Of a DNA stretch of 64,000 nucleotides, positions 34,655 to 44,388 are shown piece after piece. Source of the DNA: Pseudomonas entomophila (GTDB lineage Bacteria; Pseudomonadota; Gammaproteobacteria; Pseudomonadales; Pseudomonadaceae); assembly GCF_029193575.1 (NCBI RefSeq), contig NZ_JARGCS010000030.1, forward strand, positions 62,001 through 126,000, in the 5' to 3' direction. A model generated the notes under the pieces. The model searched no databases and was not told the origin of the DNA. It was given only the letters and a program-made list of their open reading frames with translations. A program made the translations under genes and the position numbers. Each line of letters begins with the position of its first letter. The stretch's first letter is position 1.

Positions 34655-35945
34655 ACCGCGCATCCTGGTGCTCGGCGCCGGGCCTGCCGGCGCGGCCACC
34701 GCGATCGGCTTGCGGCGCCTGGGCTACCCGGTCACGCTGGTGTCGGACTGGCGCCGCTTCGCGGCGGTCGAAGGGGTATCGCAGCGGGTGCTCGACGGTT
34801 TGCGTCACGCCGGGCTCGGTGCAGCCCTGGCCGAAGCGGCACAGCCAGCCACCCGGCAGGTGCAGTGGAATGGCGAACACCTGCGGCTGAACGAAGAGTT
34901 CCTGCTCGACCGACAGTGTTTCGACCGCGCCCTGCGAGACGATGCGCGGGCTGCGGGCGTGACGCTGATCGGGGGGCGGGTGCGCGAGGTTGGGCGCGAC
35001 CAGGGCCACTGCGTGCGCCTGGACGACGGCCAGGCCCTGCACGCGGACTTCCTGGTCGAGGCCCGTGGCCGCCAGGCGCCACTGGCCGCCGACCGCCTGC
35101 GTGGGCCGGAAACCGTCAGTCTGCTGAACACCTGGCAAGCCACGCCGGGCACGCCGGCCTCGGCGGTGGAGAGCCTGGCCGATGGCTGGGCGTGGATGGC
35201 GCGGCTCGCCGATGGTCGCTGCTATTGGCAGGTCTCGCTGGATGCAGGTTCCGCGCAACTGCCGGGCAAGACGGCACTGGCCGACTACTGTGCCGGTCGG
35301 CGTCAGCAATCGGCGCTGGTGGCGCAACTGTTCGGTGAAGCGGCGTTGCAACCGGCGCAGGTGCATGCGCGCAGCAGCACGGCGATTCTCGCGGGCGAGT
35401 GCGCGGGCGAGGACTGGCTGCGTGTCGGTGATGCCGCCATGGCCGTGGACCCGCTGTCGGGCAATGGCATCTTCCAGTCGCTGTCGTCGGCCTTGCAGGC
35501 GCCGGTGGTGATCAACACCTTGCTCAAGCGTCCTGAGCGGGGGGCGTTGGCGCGCCAGTTCCACCAGCAGCGGGTAGAGCAGCTGTTCCTGCGCTTTGCG
35601 CGCATTGGCCGGGATTTCTATCGCCAGGAACAGGGCCGGGCAGGGCAGGCGTTCTGGGCGCGGCGCCAGGCGTGGCCGGACCTTGAACCGATGCACCTGG
35701 CGCCGGACTGGCAAACCGTGCGCGTCGAGCGCCGGCCAGTGTTGCGCGAGGGTTGGGTGGATGAGGCCGAGGTGGTGGTGACGGCGGACCAGCCGCTGGG
35801 GGTGTGGCACCTGCACGGGATCGAGCTGGCGCCCCTGGTGCGCGGGTTGCAGGCGGGCGGGGCGCTGGATGAGGTGCTGGCGGGCAGCTCGGCGCAGGCG
35901 CAAGGGTTGTGTCGACAGTGGTTGTTGAACCAGGGGTATCACTGA
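34644..35945 (+). CDS. qhpG: FAD-dependent monooxygenase QhpG
   Basis: The 433-residue flavoprotein has an N-terminal FAD-binding motif (LVLGAGPAGAATAIGLRRLG) and a second conserved segment (GDAAMAVDPLSGNGIFQSLSSA). QhpG is reported to hydroxylate the tryptophan of the gamma subunit on the way to cysteine tryptophylquinone. ATG 34644 is chosen (GAGG five bases upstream); a GTG at 34638 is possible. It ends the maturation operon. Confidence 0.88.
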   Translation: MASEPRILVLGAGPAGAATAIGLRRLGYPVTLVSDWRRFAAVEGVSQRVLDGLRHAGLGAALAEAAQPATRQVQWNGEHLRLNEEFLLDRQCFDRALRDDARAAGVTLIGGRVREVGRDQGHCVRLDDGQALHADFLVEARGRQAPLAADRLRGPETVSLLNTWQATPGTPASAVESLADGWAWMARLADGRCYWQVSLDAGSAQLPGKTALADYCAGRRQQSALVAQLFGEAALQPAQVHARSSTAILAGECAGEDWLRVGDAAMAVDPLSGNGIFQSLSSALQAPVVINTLLKRPERGALARQFHQQRVEQLFLRFARIGRDFYRQEQGRAGQAFWARRQAWPDLEPMHLAPDWQTVRVERRPVLREGWVDEAEVVVTADQPLGVWHLHGIELAPLVRGLQAGGALDEVLAGSSAQAQGLCRQWLLNQGYH

Positions 35946-35950
35946 GTCAG

Positions 35951-35999
35951 GGCCGACCCTGTCGCGGGGCAAGTCGGATCGCCGCACCGCGATAGGGCC
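35951..35999. repeat. REP-like element between converging genes
   Basis: GGCCGACCCTGTCGCGGGGC and CCGCGATAGGGCCG form an imperfect REP. It lies between the qhpG stop and the end of the convergent aldehyde dehydrogenase gene. Confidence 0.7.
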
Positions 36000-36012
36000 G
36001 CCCCTGCGGGCA

Positions 36013-37506
36013 TCAGAGCTTGATCAACACCGACTTGAGCTCGGTGTAATGCTCGATCGCCGCCGCGCCCATCTCGCGGCCGACGCCCGAGAGCTTGTAG
36101 CCGCCGAATGGCAGGGCTGGGTCCAGGGCGCTGTGGCAGTTGACCCACACCGAGCCGGACTTGATCCGCGGGATCATCCGGTGCACCGCGCCCAGGTCGT
36201 TCGACCAGATGCTCGCGCCGAGGCCATAGGGGTTGTCGTTGGCCAGGCGCACGGCTTCGTCGATGTCGTCGAACGGCATGGCCACCAGCACCGGGCCGAA
36301 GATCTCTTCCTGCACCAGGCGGTGGCGCTGGTCGACGTCGACGATCACCGTCGGCTTGACGAAGTAGCCAGGGCCGAAGCCTTCGCCCCCGCAGGCGATG
36401 GTCGCGCCCAGTTCACGGCCCAGTTCGATGTAGCCGGTGACCCGGTCCTGTTGCTTGGCCGAGATCAGCGGGCCCATTTGCACGGTCGGGTCCAGGCCGT
36501 TGCCCAGCTTCATGCCGTTGGCGATGTTGGCGATGTCGGCCACCACGTTGTCGAAATGCTTGCGGTGCACGTACAGCCGCGAGCCGGCGCAGCACACCTG
36601 GCCCTGGTTGAAGAAGATCGCCGTGGCGGCACCGGCGGCGGCCTCTTGCAGGTTGGCGTCGGGCATCACGATCGTCGGCGACTTGCCGCCCAGCTCCAGG
36701 GTGACGCGGGTCATGTTGTCCATGGCGGCCTTGCCGATCAACTTGCCCACCTCGGTGGAGCCGGTGAAGGTCAGCTTGTCCACGCCGGGGTGGCGGCTGA
36801 GGGCGGCGCCGGCATTCAGGCCGGTGCCGGTGACCACGTTGAACACCCCGTCCGGGTAGCCGGCCTCGGCCACCAGCTCGGCCAGCTTGAGGGCGGTGAG
36901 CGGGGTTTCGTCGGCGGGCTTGAGGACCACGGTGCAGCCGGTGGCCAAGGCCGGGCCGAGCTTCCAGCAGGCCAGCAGCAGCGGGAAGTTCCAGGCGACG
37001 ATGGCGCCGACCACGCCCACCGCCTCGCGCCGCACGAAACCGTGGAACTGCTCGTTGGGCATCAGCGGCATCGACGGCTCGACGGTGCTGCCTTCGATCT
37101 TGGTGGCCCAGCCCGCCATGTAGCGTAGGAAATCGATAGCCAGTTGCACGTCCATCACCTGGGCGACGGCGGCGCTCTTGCCGTTGTTCAGGCATTCGAG
37201 TTCGGCCAGCTCGCGGGCATCGCGTTCCATCAGGTCGGCCAGGCGCCACAGCAGGTTCTGTCGCTCGCGCGGGCGCAGACGGCTCCAGGGCGAGTCGTCG
37301 AAGGCCTGGCGCGCGGCGCGCACGGCGCGGTCGACGTCTTCGGGATCGGCCGAAGGCACCTCGCCGAGGATTTCGCCAGTGGCCGGGTTGCGCAAGCTCA
37401 AGGTGCGGCCGCTGGCGGCATCCTGCCAGTCGGCGCCGATGCGCATCTTCAGCTTGCGTTCCAGAAAGGCGCGGGTGGCCGGGAGGATGGGCAGTTCGGA
37501 AAGCAT
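36013..37506 (-). CDS. NAD-dependent aldehyde dehydrogenase (phenylacetaldehyde/aromatic aldehyde type)
   Basis: This 497-residue enzyme of the ALDH superfamily oxidises aldehydes to acids. Motifs: VGAIVAWNFPLLLACWKLGPAL, FTGSTEVGKLIG (NAD binding), LELGGKSPTIV with the general-base Glu, FFNQGQVCCAGSR with catalytic Cys 305 (G-Q-x-C), and EEIFGPV. I infer that it uses the aldehyde made by the amine dehydrogenase encoded divergently. The start at 37506 is downstream of a sigma-54 promoter at 37546-37561. Confidence 0.9.
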   Translation of the reverse strand: MLSELPILPATRAFLERKLKMRIGADWQDAASGRTLSLRNPATGEILGEVPSADPEDVDRAVRAARQAFDDSPWSRLRPRERQNLLWRLADLMERDARELAELECLNNGKSAAVAQVMDVQLAIDFLRYMAGWATKIEGSTVEPSMPLMPNEQFHGFVRREAVGVVGAIVAWNFPLLLACWKLGPALATGCTVVLKPADETPLTALKLAELVAEAGYPDGVFNVVTGTGLNAGAALSRHPGVDKLTFTGSTEVGKLIGKAAMDNMTRVTLELGGKSPTIVMPDANLQEAAAGAATAIFFNQGQVCCAGSRLYVHRKHFDNVVADIANIANGMKLGNGLDPTVQMGPLISAKQQDRVTGYIELGRELGATIACGGEGFGPGYFVKPTVIVDVDQRHRLVQEEIFGPVLVAMPFDDIDEAVRLANDNPYGLGASIWSNDLGAVHRMIPRIKSGSVWVNCHSALDPALPFGGYKLSGVGREMGAAAIEHYTELKSVLIKL

Positions 37507-37545
37507 GGGGCGATGCCTCTTGTCTTTGGAATGTGGCGGGGGTGG

Positions 37546-37561
37546 CGCAATGCGCGTGCCA
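37546..37561 (-). promoter_or_regulatory. sigma-54 promoter of the aldehyde dehydrogenase gene
   Basis: The minus strand reads TGGCACG-CGCA-TTGC, a full match to the consensus with ten bases between GG and GC. It lies about 40 bases before the start codon at 37506. Confidence 0.92.
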
Positions 37562-37640
37562 AGGTCGCAATGGCTCTGTAACTGATTGATGCGTATCGTA
37601 TTTGTGGTGATGCAAGGGCCCGGTTGCAGGCGTGCGCTGT

Positions 37641-37657
37641 TGCACATTGAGACGCTG
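37641..37657. promoter_or_regulatory. possible activator half-sites on the aldehyde dehydrogenase side
   Basis: TGTTGC-ACATT-GAGACG resembles the TGTCTC-N5-GAAACA site near 37803, with imperfect arms. It lies about 80 bases upstream of the minus-strand sigma-54 promoter. Confidence 0.4.
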
Positions 37658-37690
37658 TGAGACGGTGGTGAAACAGCTGGACAGCGGCGC

Positions 37691-37783
37691 GGCCAATGCG
37701 GGGCGAGCCCGCTTCCACAGGGGCCGCGTGATCCCGTGTGCAGCGGGGCACCTGTAGAGCGGGCTCCCCCCGCGATGAGGGCC
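37691..37783. repeat. REP pair in the divergent intergenic region
   Basis: Arms GGGGCGAGCCCGCTTCCACA and AGAGCGGGCTCCCCCCGC face each other with about 40 bases between. It separates the two promoter halves of the 501-base gap between the aldehyde dehydrogenase and qhpA, and may insulate them. Confidence 0.8.
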
Positions 37784-37802
37784 GTCCAGGCCCAAAAACC
37801 TA

Positions 37803-37841
37803 CTGTCTCAACCTGAAACAACCTGTCTCGAATTGGGACGT
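37803..37841 (+). promoter_or_regulatory. tandem activator sites upstream of qhpA
   Basis: TGTCTC-AACCT-GAAACA is followed 7 bases later by TGTCTC-GAATT-GGGACG. Both share the left arm TGTCTC and an N5 centre. They lie about 80-115 bases before the qhpA -24 element and resemble AcoR-family enhancer sites. Binding by the regulator at 30340 is inferred. Confidence 0.55.
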
Positions 37842-37918
37842 TCCCACCCGCCGGCAACCCCTCCGGTTTATCGGTTAACCCGGCTCAACCATCTGATAAA
37901 ACACACGTTTCACCCACC

Positions 37919-37934
37919 TGGCACACTTTCTGTA
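37919..37934 (+). promoter_or_regulatory. probable sigma-54 promoter of the qhpADCB operon
   Basis: TGGCACA-CTTT-CTGTA has a perfect -24 half, but GT instead of GC at -12, with the right ten-base spacing. The location, 73 bases before the qhpA start and downstream of paired activator sites, supports it despite the weak -12. Confidence 0.6.
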
Positions 37935-38007
37935 TCACGACTGCCACATGCACCTGCGGTACCAGAGCGTGCGAAAACGATAAGAACAACACCGTGGAGG
38001 TCTGACC

Positions 38008-39573
38008 TTGAGAACGACTCGACTCCGGCGGCATGCGGGCAAACTGGCGCTGGTCGCCGCCGCACTGCTGGGCACCCAGGCCATGGCGGCCGAGCAGGGC
38101 CCCAACCTGTTGCAGGCCAAGTGCATGGGTTGCCATATCCCCGAAGGCAACGACACCTACAGCCGCATCAGCCACCAGCGCAAAACCCCCGAAGGCTGGC
38201 TGATGAGCATCGCGCGGATGCAGGTGATGCATGGCCTGCAGATCAGCGACGACGACCGCCGCGCCCTGGTCAAGTACCTCGCCGACCAGCAGGGCCTGGC
38301 GCCCAGCGAGACCGACGGCGTGCGCTACGCCATGGAGCGCCGGCTCAACACCGTCGAGCAGTTCGACGAGCAACTCAGCCAGACCTGCGGCCGTTGCCAC
38401 TCCGGCGCCCGCGTCGCCTTGCAGCGGCGCCCGGCCAAGGAGTGGGAGCACCTGGTCAACTTCCACCTGAGCCAATGGCCGTCGCTGGAGTACCAGGCCC
38501 AGGCGCGTGACCGCGACTGGCTGAAGATCGCATTGGAGCAAATGGTCCCTGACCTGGCCAAGCGCTTCCCGCTCGACAGCCCCGAGTGGGCCGCCTGGCA
38601 GAAAGCCAGGCCCAAGGCCGATGCGCTGCCGGGGCAGTGGGCGTTCAGCGGGCATATGCTGGCCAAGGGCGACGTGCGCGGGGTGATGAGCGTCAGTGCC
38701 GAGCCGGGCGACACCTTCAAGGTCGAGGTCAAGGGCCAGTACGCCGACGGCACGCCGTTCAACGGCAGCGGCTCGGCGATCCTCTACAACGGCTATGAGT
38801 GGCGCGGCAACGTCAAGGTCGGCGATACCACCCTGCGCCAGGTGTTCGCGGCCATCGACGGGCAGATGAAAGGCCGCATGTACGAAGCCGAGCACGACGA
38901 GCGCGGCCTCGACTTCAGCGCGGCGAAGGCCGGCACGCCACGCCTGCTGGCGGTGCAGCCGGCGTTCATCAAGGCCGGTAGCGAAAGCGAGATCACCCTG
39001 GTGGGCAGCGACCTGTCCGGCAAGCCGGTGCTTGGTGACGGCATCGAGGTCAGCGAAGTGCTCGAAGCCACCCCGACCCTGGTGCGGGTCAAGGCCCGCG
39101 CCGCCGCCAACGCCACGCCTGGCCAGCGGCAAGTGGCGGTCGGGGCGGTCAAGGGGCTTGAGTTGGCGGTGTACGACAAGGTCGAGGAGGTCAAGGTGGT
39201 GCCGGCCTTCTCCATCGCCCGTGTCGGTGAGAACGGTGGCTCCACGCCCAAGGTCCAGGGGCGCTTCGAGGCCGAGGCCTGGGGCAAGGACGCCAAGGGC
39301 CAGCCGCTGCGTATCGGCTACCTGCCGGCGAAGTGGTCGGTGGAGCCGTTCAACGAGCGTGCCATCGAGGACGAGGACGTCAAGTTCGCCGGCAACATGC
39401 AGGCCGACGGCGTGTTCGTGCCCGGCGGCGCCGGCCCCAACCCCGCGCGCAAGATGATGACCAACAACGCCGGCAACCTGAAGGTCATCGCCGAGCTGGA
39501 AGACGGCGGGCACAAGGGCGAAGGCCACATGATCGTCACCGTTCAGCGCTGGAACAACCCACCCCTGCCATAG
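38008..39573 (+). CDS. qhpA: quinohemoprotein amine dehydrogenase alpha subunit
   Basis: The 521-residue periplasmic subunit has a signal peptide (cleavage near AMAA) and two c-type haem motifs, CMGCH at 39-43 and CGRCH at 127-131. Ig-like beta domains follow. The haems take electrons from the quinone of the gamma subunit and pass them to a blue copper protein or cytochrome. The start is TTG 38008, with GGAGG seven bases upstream and no better ATG nearby. Confidence 0.95.
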   Translation: MRTTRLRRHAGKLALVAAALLGTQAMAAEQGPNLLQAKCMGCHIPEGNDTYSRISHQRKTPEGWLMSIARMQVMHGLQISDDDRRALVKYLADQQGLAPSETDGVRYAMERRLNTVEQFDEQLSQTCGRCHSGARVALQRRPAKEWEHLVNFHLSQWPSLEYQAQARDRDWLKIALEQMVPDLAKRFPLDSPEWAAWQKARPKADALPGQWAFSGHMLAKGDVRGVMSVSAEPGDTFKVEVKGQYADGTPFNGSGSAILYNGYEWRGNVKVGDTTLRQVFAAIDGQMKGRMYEAEHDERGLDFSAAKAGTPRLLAVQPAFIKAGSESEITLVGSDLSGKPVLGDGIEVSEVLEATPTLVRVKARAAANATPGQRQVAVGAVKGLELAVYDKVEEVKVVPAFSIARVGENGGSTPKVQGRFEAEAWGKDAKGQPLRIGYLPAKWSVEPFNERAIEDEDVKFAGNMQADGVFVPGGAGPNPARKMMTNNAGNLKVIAELEDGGHKGEGHMIVTVQRWNNPPLP

Positions 39574-39621
39574 GGGTGGTGTTGACGCGCTACGCCACGC
39601 ATCGATTTTCGGGAGGTCGCC

Positions 39622-41052
39622 ATGGGCGCGCTACTGAACCTGGTCGAACGCAACCTGCATGAAGTGCAGGTCGACGCCGACCGCATGCTGTTCCATATCC
39701 CCAGCAGTTCGCTGTTCACCGCCGACGCGGTGACCGGGGGCATCATCGACACCCTGCGCCAGCAAGGCTGCTCCGCCGAGGAGCTGGTGCAACGCCTGGG
39801 CCTGCGCTTCGCCGGCCAGGACATCCACGACACCCTGCGCGAGCTGATCGCCCTGGAACTGGTCAGCGACGGCTCGCCGCTGACCCCGGAGATCGCCCTC
39901 AAGCAGGTCGAGCGCACGGCGCTGAACACCGTGGTGCTCAACGTCAACACCGGTTGCAACCTGAGTTGCACCTACTGCTACAAGGAAGACCTCGACAAGC
40001 CTTCGGCCGGCAAGAAGATGAACACCGCCACCGCCGAGGCCTCGGTGGAGATGCTGCTCAAGGAATCGCCCGATGAGCAGCGCTACAGCGTGGTGTTCTT
40101 CGGCGGCGAGCCGCTGTCCAACCGGCCGCTGATCGAGCACATGGTGGCCTACTGCGAGCGGCGCTTCGCCGAGGCGGGCAAGCAGGTGGAGTTCATCATG
40201 ACCACCAATGCCACGCTGCTCACCGAGGAGACCGTCGACTGGCTCAACGCCCACCGCTTCGGGCTGTCGGTGAGCATCGACGGGCCGAAGACCGTGCACG
40301 ACCGCAACCGCATCACCGTGGGCGGGCAGGGCACCTACGACGTGGTGCGGCGCAAGGTCGGCATGCTGCTGTCGCGCTATGACAGCCGCCCGGTGGGGGC
40401 GCGGGTGACCTTGACCCGCGGCATCACCGACGTCGAAACCATCTGGAACCACCTGTTCAACGAACTGGGCTTCGCCGAAGTCGGTTTCGCCCCGGTCACC
40501 TCCGGCGACATGAGCGACTTCAACCTCACCGGCGACGAGCTGGTGCAGGTCTTCGCCAACATGAAGGCCCTGGGCCGGCGCTACCTGGAGGCGGCGCTGG
40601 AGCACCGCAATATCGGTTTCTCCAACCTGCACCAGCTGATCACCGACATCCACGAAGGGCACAAGAAGGCCCTGCCGTGCGGCGCCGGGCTGAAGATGCT
40701 GGCGGTCGACCACCAGGGCGAACTGAACCTGTGCCACCGCTTCACCGGCTCCAGCCTGCCGACCTTCGGCAACGTGCACGCCGGGGTCAAGCAGGCCCAG
40801 CTCAATGACTTCCTGTCCCAGCGCCTGGACCGCAGCGGTACCGGCTGCGACAGCTGCCGCATCCGCAACCTGTGCTCCGGCGGCTGCTACCACGAAAGCT
40901 ACGCGCGCTACGGCGACCCGCAGCACCCGACCTACCACTATTGCGAACTGATGCGCGACTGGGTCGACTTCGGCATCGAGGTCTACACCCGCATCATGGC
41001 CGCCAACCCGGCCTTCATCGATCGCTACATCACTCCGCGGAAGGCGCACTGA
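39622..41052 (+). CDS. qhpD: radical SAM/SPASM maturase QhpD
   Basis: This is a 476-residue radical SAM enzyme. The SAM cluster motif CNLSCTYC places Cys at 112, 116 and 119. A C-terminal SPASM region supplies further cluster ligands ([22 protein letters not shown]). QhpD forms the Cys-to-Asp/Glu thioether bonds in the gamma subunit encoded directly downstream. An N-terminal PqqD-like recognition domain (about 1-90) probably binds the leader. GGGAGG precedes the start. Confidence 0.95.
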   Translation: MGALLNLVERNLHEVQVDADRMLFHIPSSSLFTADAVTGGIIDTLRQQGCSAEELVQRLGLRFAGQDIHDTLRELIALELVSDGSPLTPEIALKQVERTALNTVVLNVNTGCNLSCTYCYKEDLDKPSAGKKMNTATAEASVEMLLKESPDEQRYSVVFFGGEPLSNRPLIEHMVAYCERRFAEAGKQVEFIMTTNATLLTEETVDWLNAHRFGLSVSIDGPKTVHDRNRITVGGQGTYDVVRRKVGMLLSRYDSRPVGARVTLTRGITDVETIWNHLFNELGFAEVGFAPVTSGDMSDFNLTGDELVQVFANMKALGRRYLEAALEHRNIGFSNLHQLITDIHEGHKKALPCGAGLKMLAVDHQGELNLCHRFTGSSLPTFGNVHAGVKQAQLNDFLSQRLDRSGTGCDSCRIRNLCSGGCYHESYARYGDPQHPTYHYCELMRDWVDFGIEVYTRIMAANPAFIDRYITPRKAH

Positions 41053-41053
41053 C

Positions 41054-41377
41054 ATGAAGCATTTGAAGCCGATGAACAACAAGGCGCGCATCCTCGAGCA
41101 GGCCGCCGCCGAAGACCGCATCGAAGAGGTCATGGCCATGAGCGCCGTGGCCGGTTGCACCGCCACCACCGACCCGGGCTGGGAGGTGGATGCTTTCGGC
41201 GGTGTCAGTTCCCTGTGCCAGCCGATGGAAGCGGACCTGTACGGCTGCTCCGACCCTTGCTGGTGGCCGGCCCAGGTGCCGGACATGATGAGCACCTACC
41301 AGGACTGGAACGCCCAGGCCAGCAACTCCGGGGACGACTGGCGCAACCTCGGCACCGTATTCCCGAAAGACAAGTGA
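41054..41377 (+). CDS. qhpC: cross-linked gamma subunit of amine dehydrogenase (CTQ carrier)
   Basis: A 107-residue precursor: a charged 28-residue leader ending EEVMA, then a 79-residue mature part. Adding 28 to the reported mature numbering places every cross-link residue: C35-E44, C55-D61, C69-D77 (thioethers) and C65-W71 (cysteine tryptophylquinone). There is no Sec signal, in line with export by QhpF. It starts one base after the qhpD stop, so enzyme and substrate are made together. Confidence 0.96.
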   Translation: MKHLKPMNNKARILEQAAAEDRIEEVMAMSAVAGCTATTDPGWEVDAFGGVSSLCQPMEADLYGCSDPCWWPAQVPDMMSTYQDWNAQASNSGDDWRNLGTVFPKDK

Positions 41378-41409
41378 CCGGCCCGACAAGAACGACAAGG
41401 GGACACCGC

Positions 41410-42537
41410 ATGAAACCTGGATTCTGCGCGCAACTGGCGCTCACCGTGGCCGCCTGTGCCGGCGCCCTGGCCGCCCACGCCGCCGACGACACCACCGGCA
41501 AGGCGCTCAAGCCCGGCCTGGAGTACATGATCGTCACCAACTACCCGAACAACCTGCACGTGGTCGACGTGGCCAGCGACGCGGTCTACAAGAGCTGCCG
41601 CATGCCCGATGCCTTCGGCCCGGGCACGGCGATGATGGCGCCGGACAACCGCACCGCCTACGTGCTGAACAACCACTACGCCGACATCTACGGCATCGAC
41701 CTGGACACCTGCAAGACCACCTTCCACGCCAACCTCTCCAGCGTGCCGGGTGAGATCGGCAAGTCGATGTACTCCTTCGCCATCAGCCCGGACGGCAAGG
41801 AGGTGTATGCCACGGTCAACCCCAGCCAGCGTCTGAACGACCACTACGTGGTCAAGCCGCCGCGCCTGGAGGTGTTCCGCACCGCCGATGGCCTCGACGC
41901 CAAGCCCGTGCGCACCTTCCCGATGCCGCGCCAGGTCTACCTGATGCGCGCCGCCGACGACGGCAGCCTGTTCGCCGCCGGGCCCGACATCTACAAGATG
42001 GACGTCAACACCGGCAAGTACGAGGTCGCGCTACCGCTGCGCAACTGGAACCGCCCCGGCTACAGCGCCCCGGACGTGCTGTACTTCTGGCCGCACCAGA
42101 GCCCGCGCCACGAGTTCTCGATGCTCTACACCATCGCCAAGTTCAAGGACGACAAGCAGGACCCTGCCACGGCCGAGTACCTGTACGGCTACCTGAGCAT
42201 CGACCTGAAGACCGGCAAGACCCACACCCAGGAGTTCGCCGACCTGACCGAGCTGTACTTCACCGGCCTGCGCTCGCCGAAGGACCCGAACCAGATGTAC
42301 GGCGTGCTCAACCGCCTGGCGCGGTACGACATCAAGCAGCGCAAGCTGGTCAAGGCGGCCAACCTGGACCATAGCTACTATTGCGTGACCTTCAACAAGT
42401 CCGGCGACAAGTTGTACCTGGGCGGCACCTTCAACGACCTGGCGGTGTTCGACCCGAACACGTTGGAGAAAGTCGGCAACATCAAGCTGCCTGGGGGTGA
42501 CATGTCCACCACCACGCCACAGGTGTTCGTCAGGTAA
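41410..42537 (+). CDS. qhpB: quinohemoprotein amine dehydrogenase beta subunit
   Basis: A 375-residue periplasmic beta-propeller with a signal peptide ending AHAA. Blade motifs recur ([45 protein letters not shown]-like [20 protein letters not shown]). The propeller holds part of the amine-binding site next to the quinone of QhpC. ATG 41410 lies 32 bases after qhpC, with an AAGGGG ribosome site. Confidence 0.94.
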   Translation: MKPGFCAQLALTVAACAGALAAHAADDTTGKALKPGLEYMIVTNYPNNLHVVDVASDAVYKSCRMPDAFGPGTAMMAPDNRTAYVLNNHYADIYGIDLDTCKTTFHANLSSVPGEIGKSMYSFAISPDGKEVYATVNPSQRLNDHYVVKPPRLEVFRTADGLDAKPVRTFPMPRQVYLMRAADDGSLFAAGPDIYKMDVNTGKYEVALPLRNWNRPGYSAPDVLYFWPHQSPRHEFSMLYTIAKFKDDKQDPATAEYLYGYLSIDLKTGKTHTQEFADLTELYFTGLRSPKDPNQMYGVLNRLARYDIKQRKLVKAANLDHSYYCVTFNKSGDKLYLGGTFNDLAVFDPNTLEKVGNIKLPGGDMSTTTPQVFVR

Positions 42538-42549
42538 GCGCGCAATACC

Positions 42550-42598
42550 GGGCCCTGCCACCCTTCTGTAGGCGCGGGTCTGCCCCGCGACAGGGCCC
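42550..42598. repeat. REP element after qhpB
   Basis: GGGCCCTG and CAGGGCCC arms enclose GCGGGTCTGCCCCGC. It lies 12 bases after the qhpB stop, and could weaken or end transcription into the following synthetase gene. Confidence 0.82.
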
Positions 42599-42632
42599 GC
42601 CCGACCACCACGAAAACAACCAGGGAACCCCC

Positions 42633-44315
42633 ATGACCCACCCCAGCCACACCCAGGGCAACCCGGACAAACCTTTGCTCAAGCACTGCATCGGCGACGC
42701 CTTCGACGCCACCGTGGCCCGCTTTCCCGACCGCGAGGCCCTGGTGGTGCGTCACCAGCGACTGCGCTACACCTGGCGCCAACTGGCCGAGGCCGTCGAC
42801 CAGCACGCTCGCGCGCTGATGGCGCTCGGCGTGCAAGCGGGCGACCGCCTGGGCATCTGGGCACCGAACTGCGCCGAGTGGTGCATCACCCAGTTCGCCA
42901 GCGCCAAGCTCGGCGCGATCCTGGTCAACATCAACCCGGCCTACCGCACCAGCGAACTGGACTACGCCCTGGGCCAGTCGGGTTGCCGCTGGGTGGTCTG
43001 CGCCGACGCCTTCAAGACTTCCGACTACCACGCCATGTTGTTGAGCCTGGTGCCGGGCCTGGCCGACAGCCAGCCCGGTGCGCTGCACTGCGAGCGCCTG
43101 CCCGAGCTGCGCGGGGTGATCAGCCTGGCCCAGCGACCGCCGGCGGGCTTCCTCGCCTGGCACGCGCTGCAGGCGCGGGCCAGTGAAACCCGCCCAGAAG
43201 CCTTGGCCGAGCGTCAAGCCAGCCTGCACCCTGAGGAGCCGATCAACATCCAGTACACCTCCGGCACCACGGGTTTCCCCAAGGGCGCCACGCTGAGCCA
43301 CCACAACATCCTCAACAACGGCTACATGGTCGGTGAAAGCCTGGGCCTGACCGAGCACGACCGCCTGGTGGTGCCGGTGCCGCTGTACCACTGTTTCGGC
43401 ATGGTGATGGCCAACCTCGGCTGCATGACCCATGGCAGCACGCTGGTCTATCCCAACGACGCCTTCGACCCGCTGCTGACGTTGCAGGCCGTGGCCGAGG
43501 AGCGCGCCACCGCGCTGTACGGCGTGCCGACCATGTTCATCGCCGAGCTGGACCACCCACGGCGCGGCGAATTCGACCTCTCCAGCCTGCGCACCGGCAT
43601 CATGGCCGGCGCCACCTGCCCGATCGAAGTGATGCGCCGAGTGATTGGCGAGATGCACATGGCCGAGGTGCAGATCGCCTATGGCATGACCGAGACCAGC
43701 CCGGTGTCGCTGCAGACTGGCCCGGACGACGGCCTGGAGGTGCGGGTGACCAGCGTGGGCCGAACCCAGCCACGCCTGGAGAGCAAGGTCATCGACGCCG
43801 ACGGCAACACCGTGCCACGCGGCGAAATCGGCGAGCTGTGCACCCGGGGCTACAGCGTCATGCTCGGCTACTGGAACAATCCCAAGGCCACCGCTGAAAG
43901 CATCGACCAGGAGGGCTGGATGCACACCGGCGACCTGGCGGTGATGGACGAGGCTGGTTTCGTGCGTATCGTCGGACGTAGCAAGGACATGATCATTCGC
44001 GGCGGCGAGAACATTTATCCGCGTGAGCTGGAGGAGTTCTTCTTCACCCACCCGGCGGTGGCCGACGTGCAGGTGATCGGCATTCCGTGCAGCAAGTACG
44101 GCGAAGAGATCGTCGCGTGGGTGAGGCTGCACCCAGGGCACAGCGCCAGTGCCGAGGAGTTGCGCGAATGGGCGAAGGCGCGCATCGCGCATTTCAAGGT
44201 GCCGCGGCATTTCCGCTTCGTCGACGAATTCCCGATGACGGTGACCGGGAAGGTGCAGAAGTTCAGGATGCGAGAGATCAGTGTCGAAGAATTGGGCGGG
44301 GTGTCAGCCGGTTGA
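42633..44315 (+). CDS. medium/long-chain acyl-CoA synthetase (AMP-forming)
   Basis: This 560-residue ANL-superfamily enzyme activates a carboxylic acid with ATP and CoA. Motifs: [18 protein letters not shown] (P-loop), [42 protein letters not shown], and [18 protein letters not shown] with the late catalytic Lys in TGKVQKF. Next to the amine and aldehyde dehydrogenases it probably activates the acid made from the amine, but substrate is not shown by the sequence. It could also be a general fatty acid enzyme. Confidence 0.9.
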   Translation: MTHPSHTQGNPDKPLLKHCIGDAFDATVARFPDREALVVRHQRLRYTWRQLAEAVDQHARALMALGVQAGDRLGIWAPNCAEWCITQFASAKLGAILVNINPAYRTSELDYALGQSGCRWVVCADAFKTSDYHAMLLSLVPGLADSQPGALHCERLPELRGVISLAQRPPAGFLAWHALQARASETRPEALAERQASLHPEEPINIQYTSGTTGFPKGATLSHHNILNNGYMVGESLGLTEHDRLVVPVPLYHCFGMVMANLGCMTHGSTLVYPNDAFDPLLTLQAVAEERATALYGVPTMFIAELDHPRRGEFDLSSLRTGIMAGATCPIEVMRRVIGEMHMAEVQIAYGMTETSPVSLQTGPDDGLEVRVTSVGRTQPRLESKVIDADGNTVPRGEIGELCTRGYSVMLGYWNNPKATAESIDQEGWMHTGDLAVMDEAGFVRIVGRSKDMIIRGGENIYPRELEEFFFTHPAVADVQVIGIPCSKYGEEIVAWVRLHPGHSASAEELREWAKARIAHFKVPRHFRFVDEFPMTVTGKVQKFRMREISVEELGGVSAG

Positions 44316-44330
44316 TTGGGTGCGGCTGAT

Positions 44331-44381
44331 GGCCCTAAGCGCCGCGGGGTGCTTGTGGGGGGCTTGACCCGCGATAGGGCC
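44331..44381. repeat. REP element between converging genes
   Basis: GGCCCTAAGCGCCGCGGGGT and GGGGCTTGACCCGCGATAGG arms resemble the REP consensus. It lies between the acyl-CoA synthetase and mobA ends. Confidence 0.72.
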
Positions 44382-44388
44382 GGCATGG

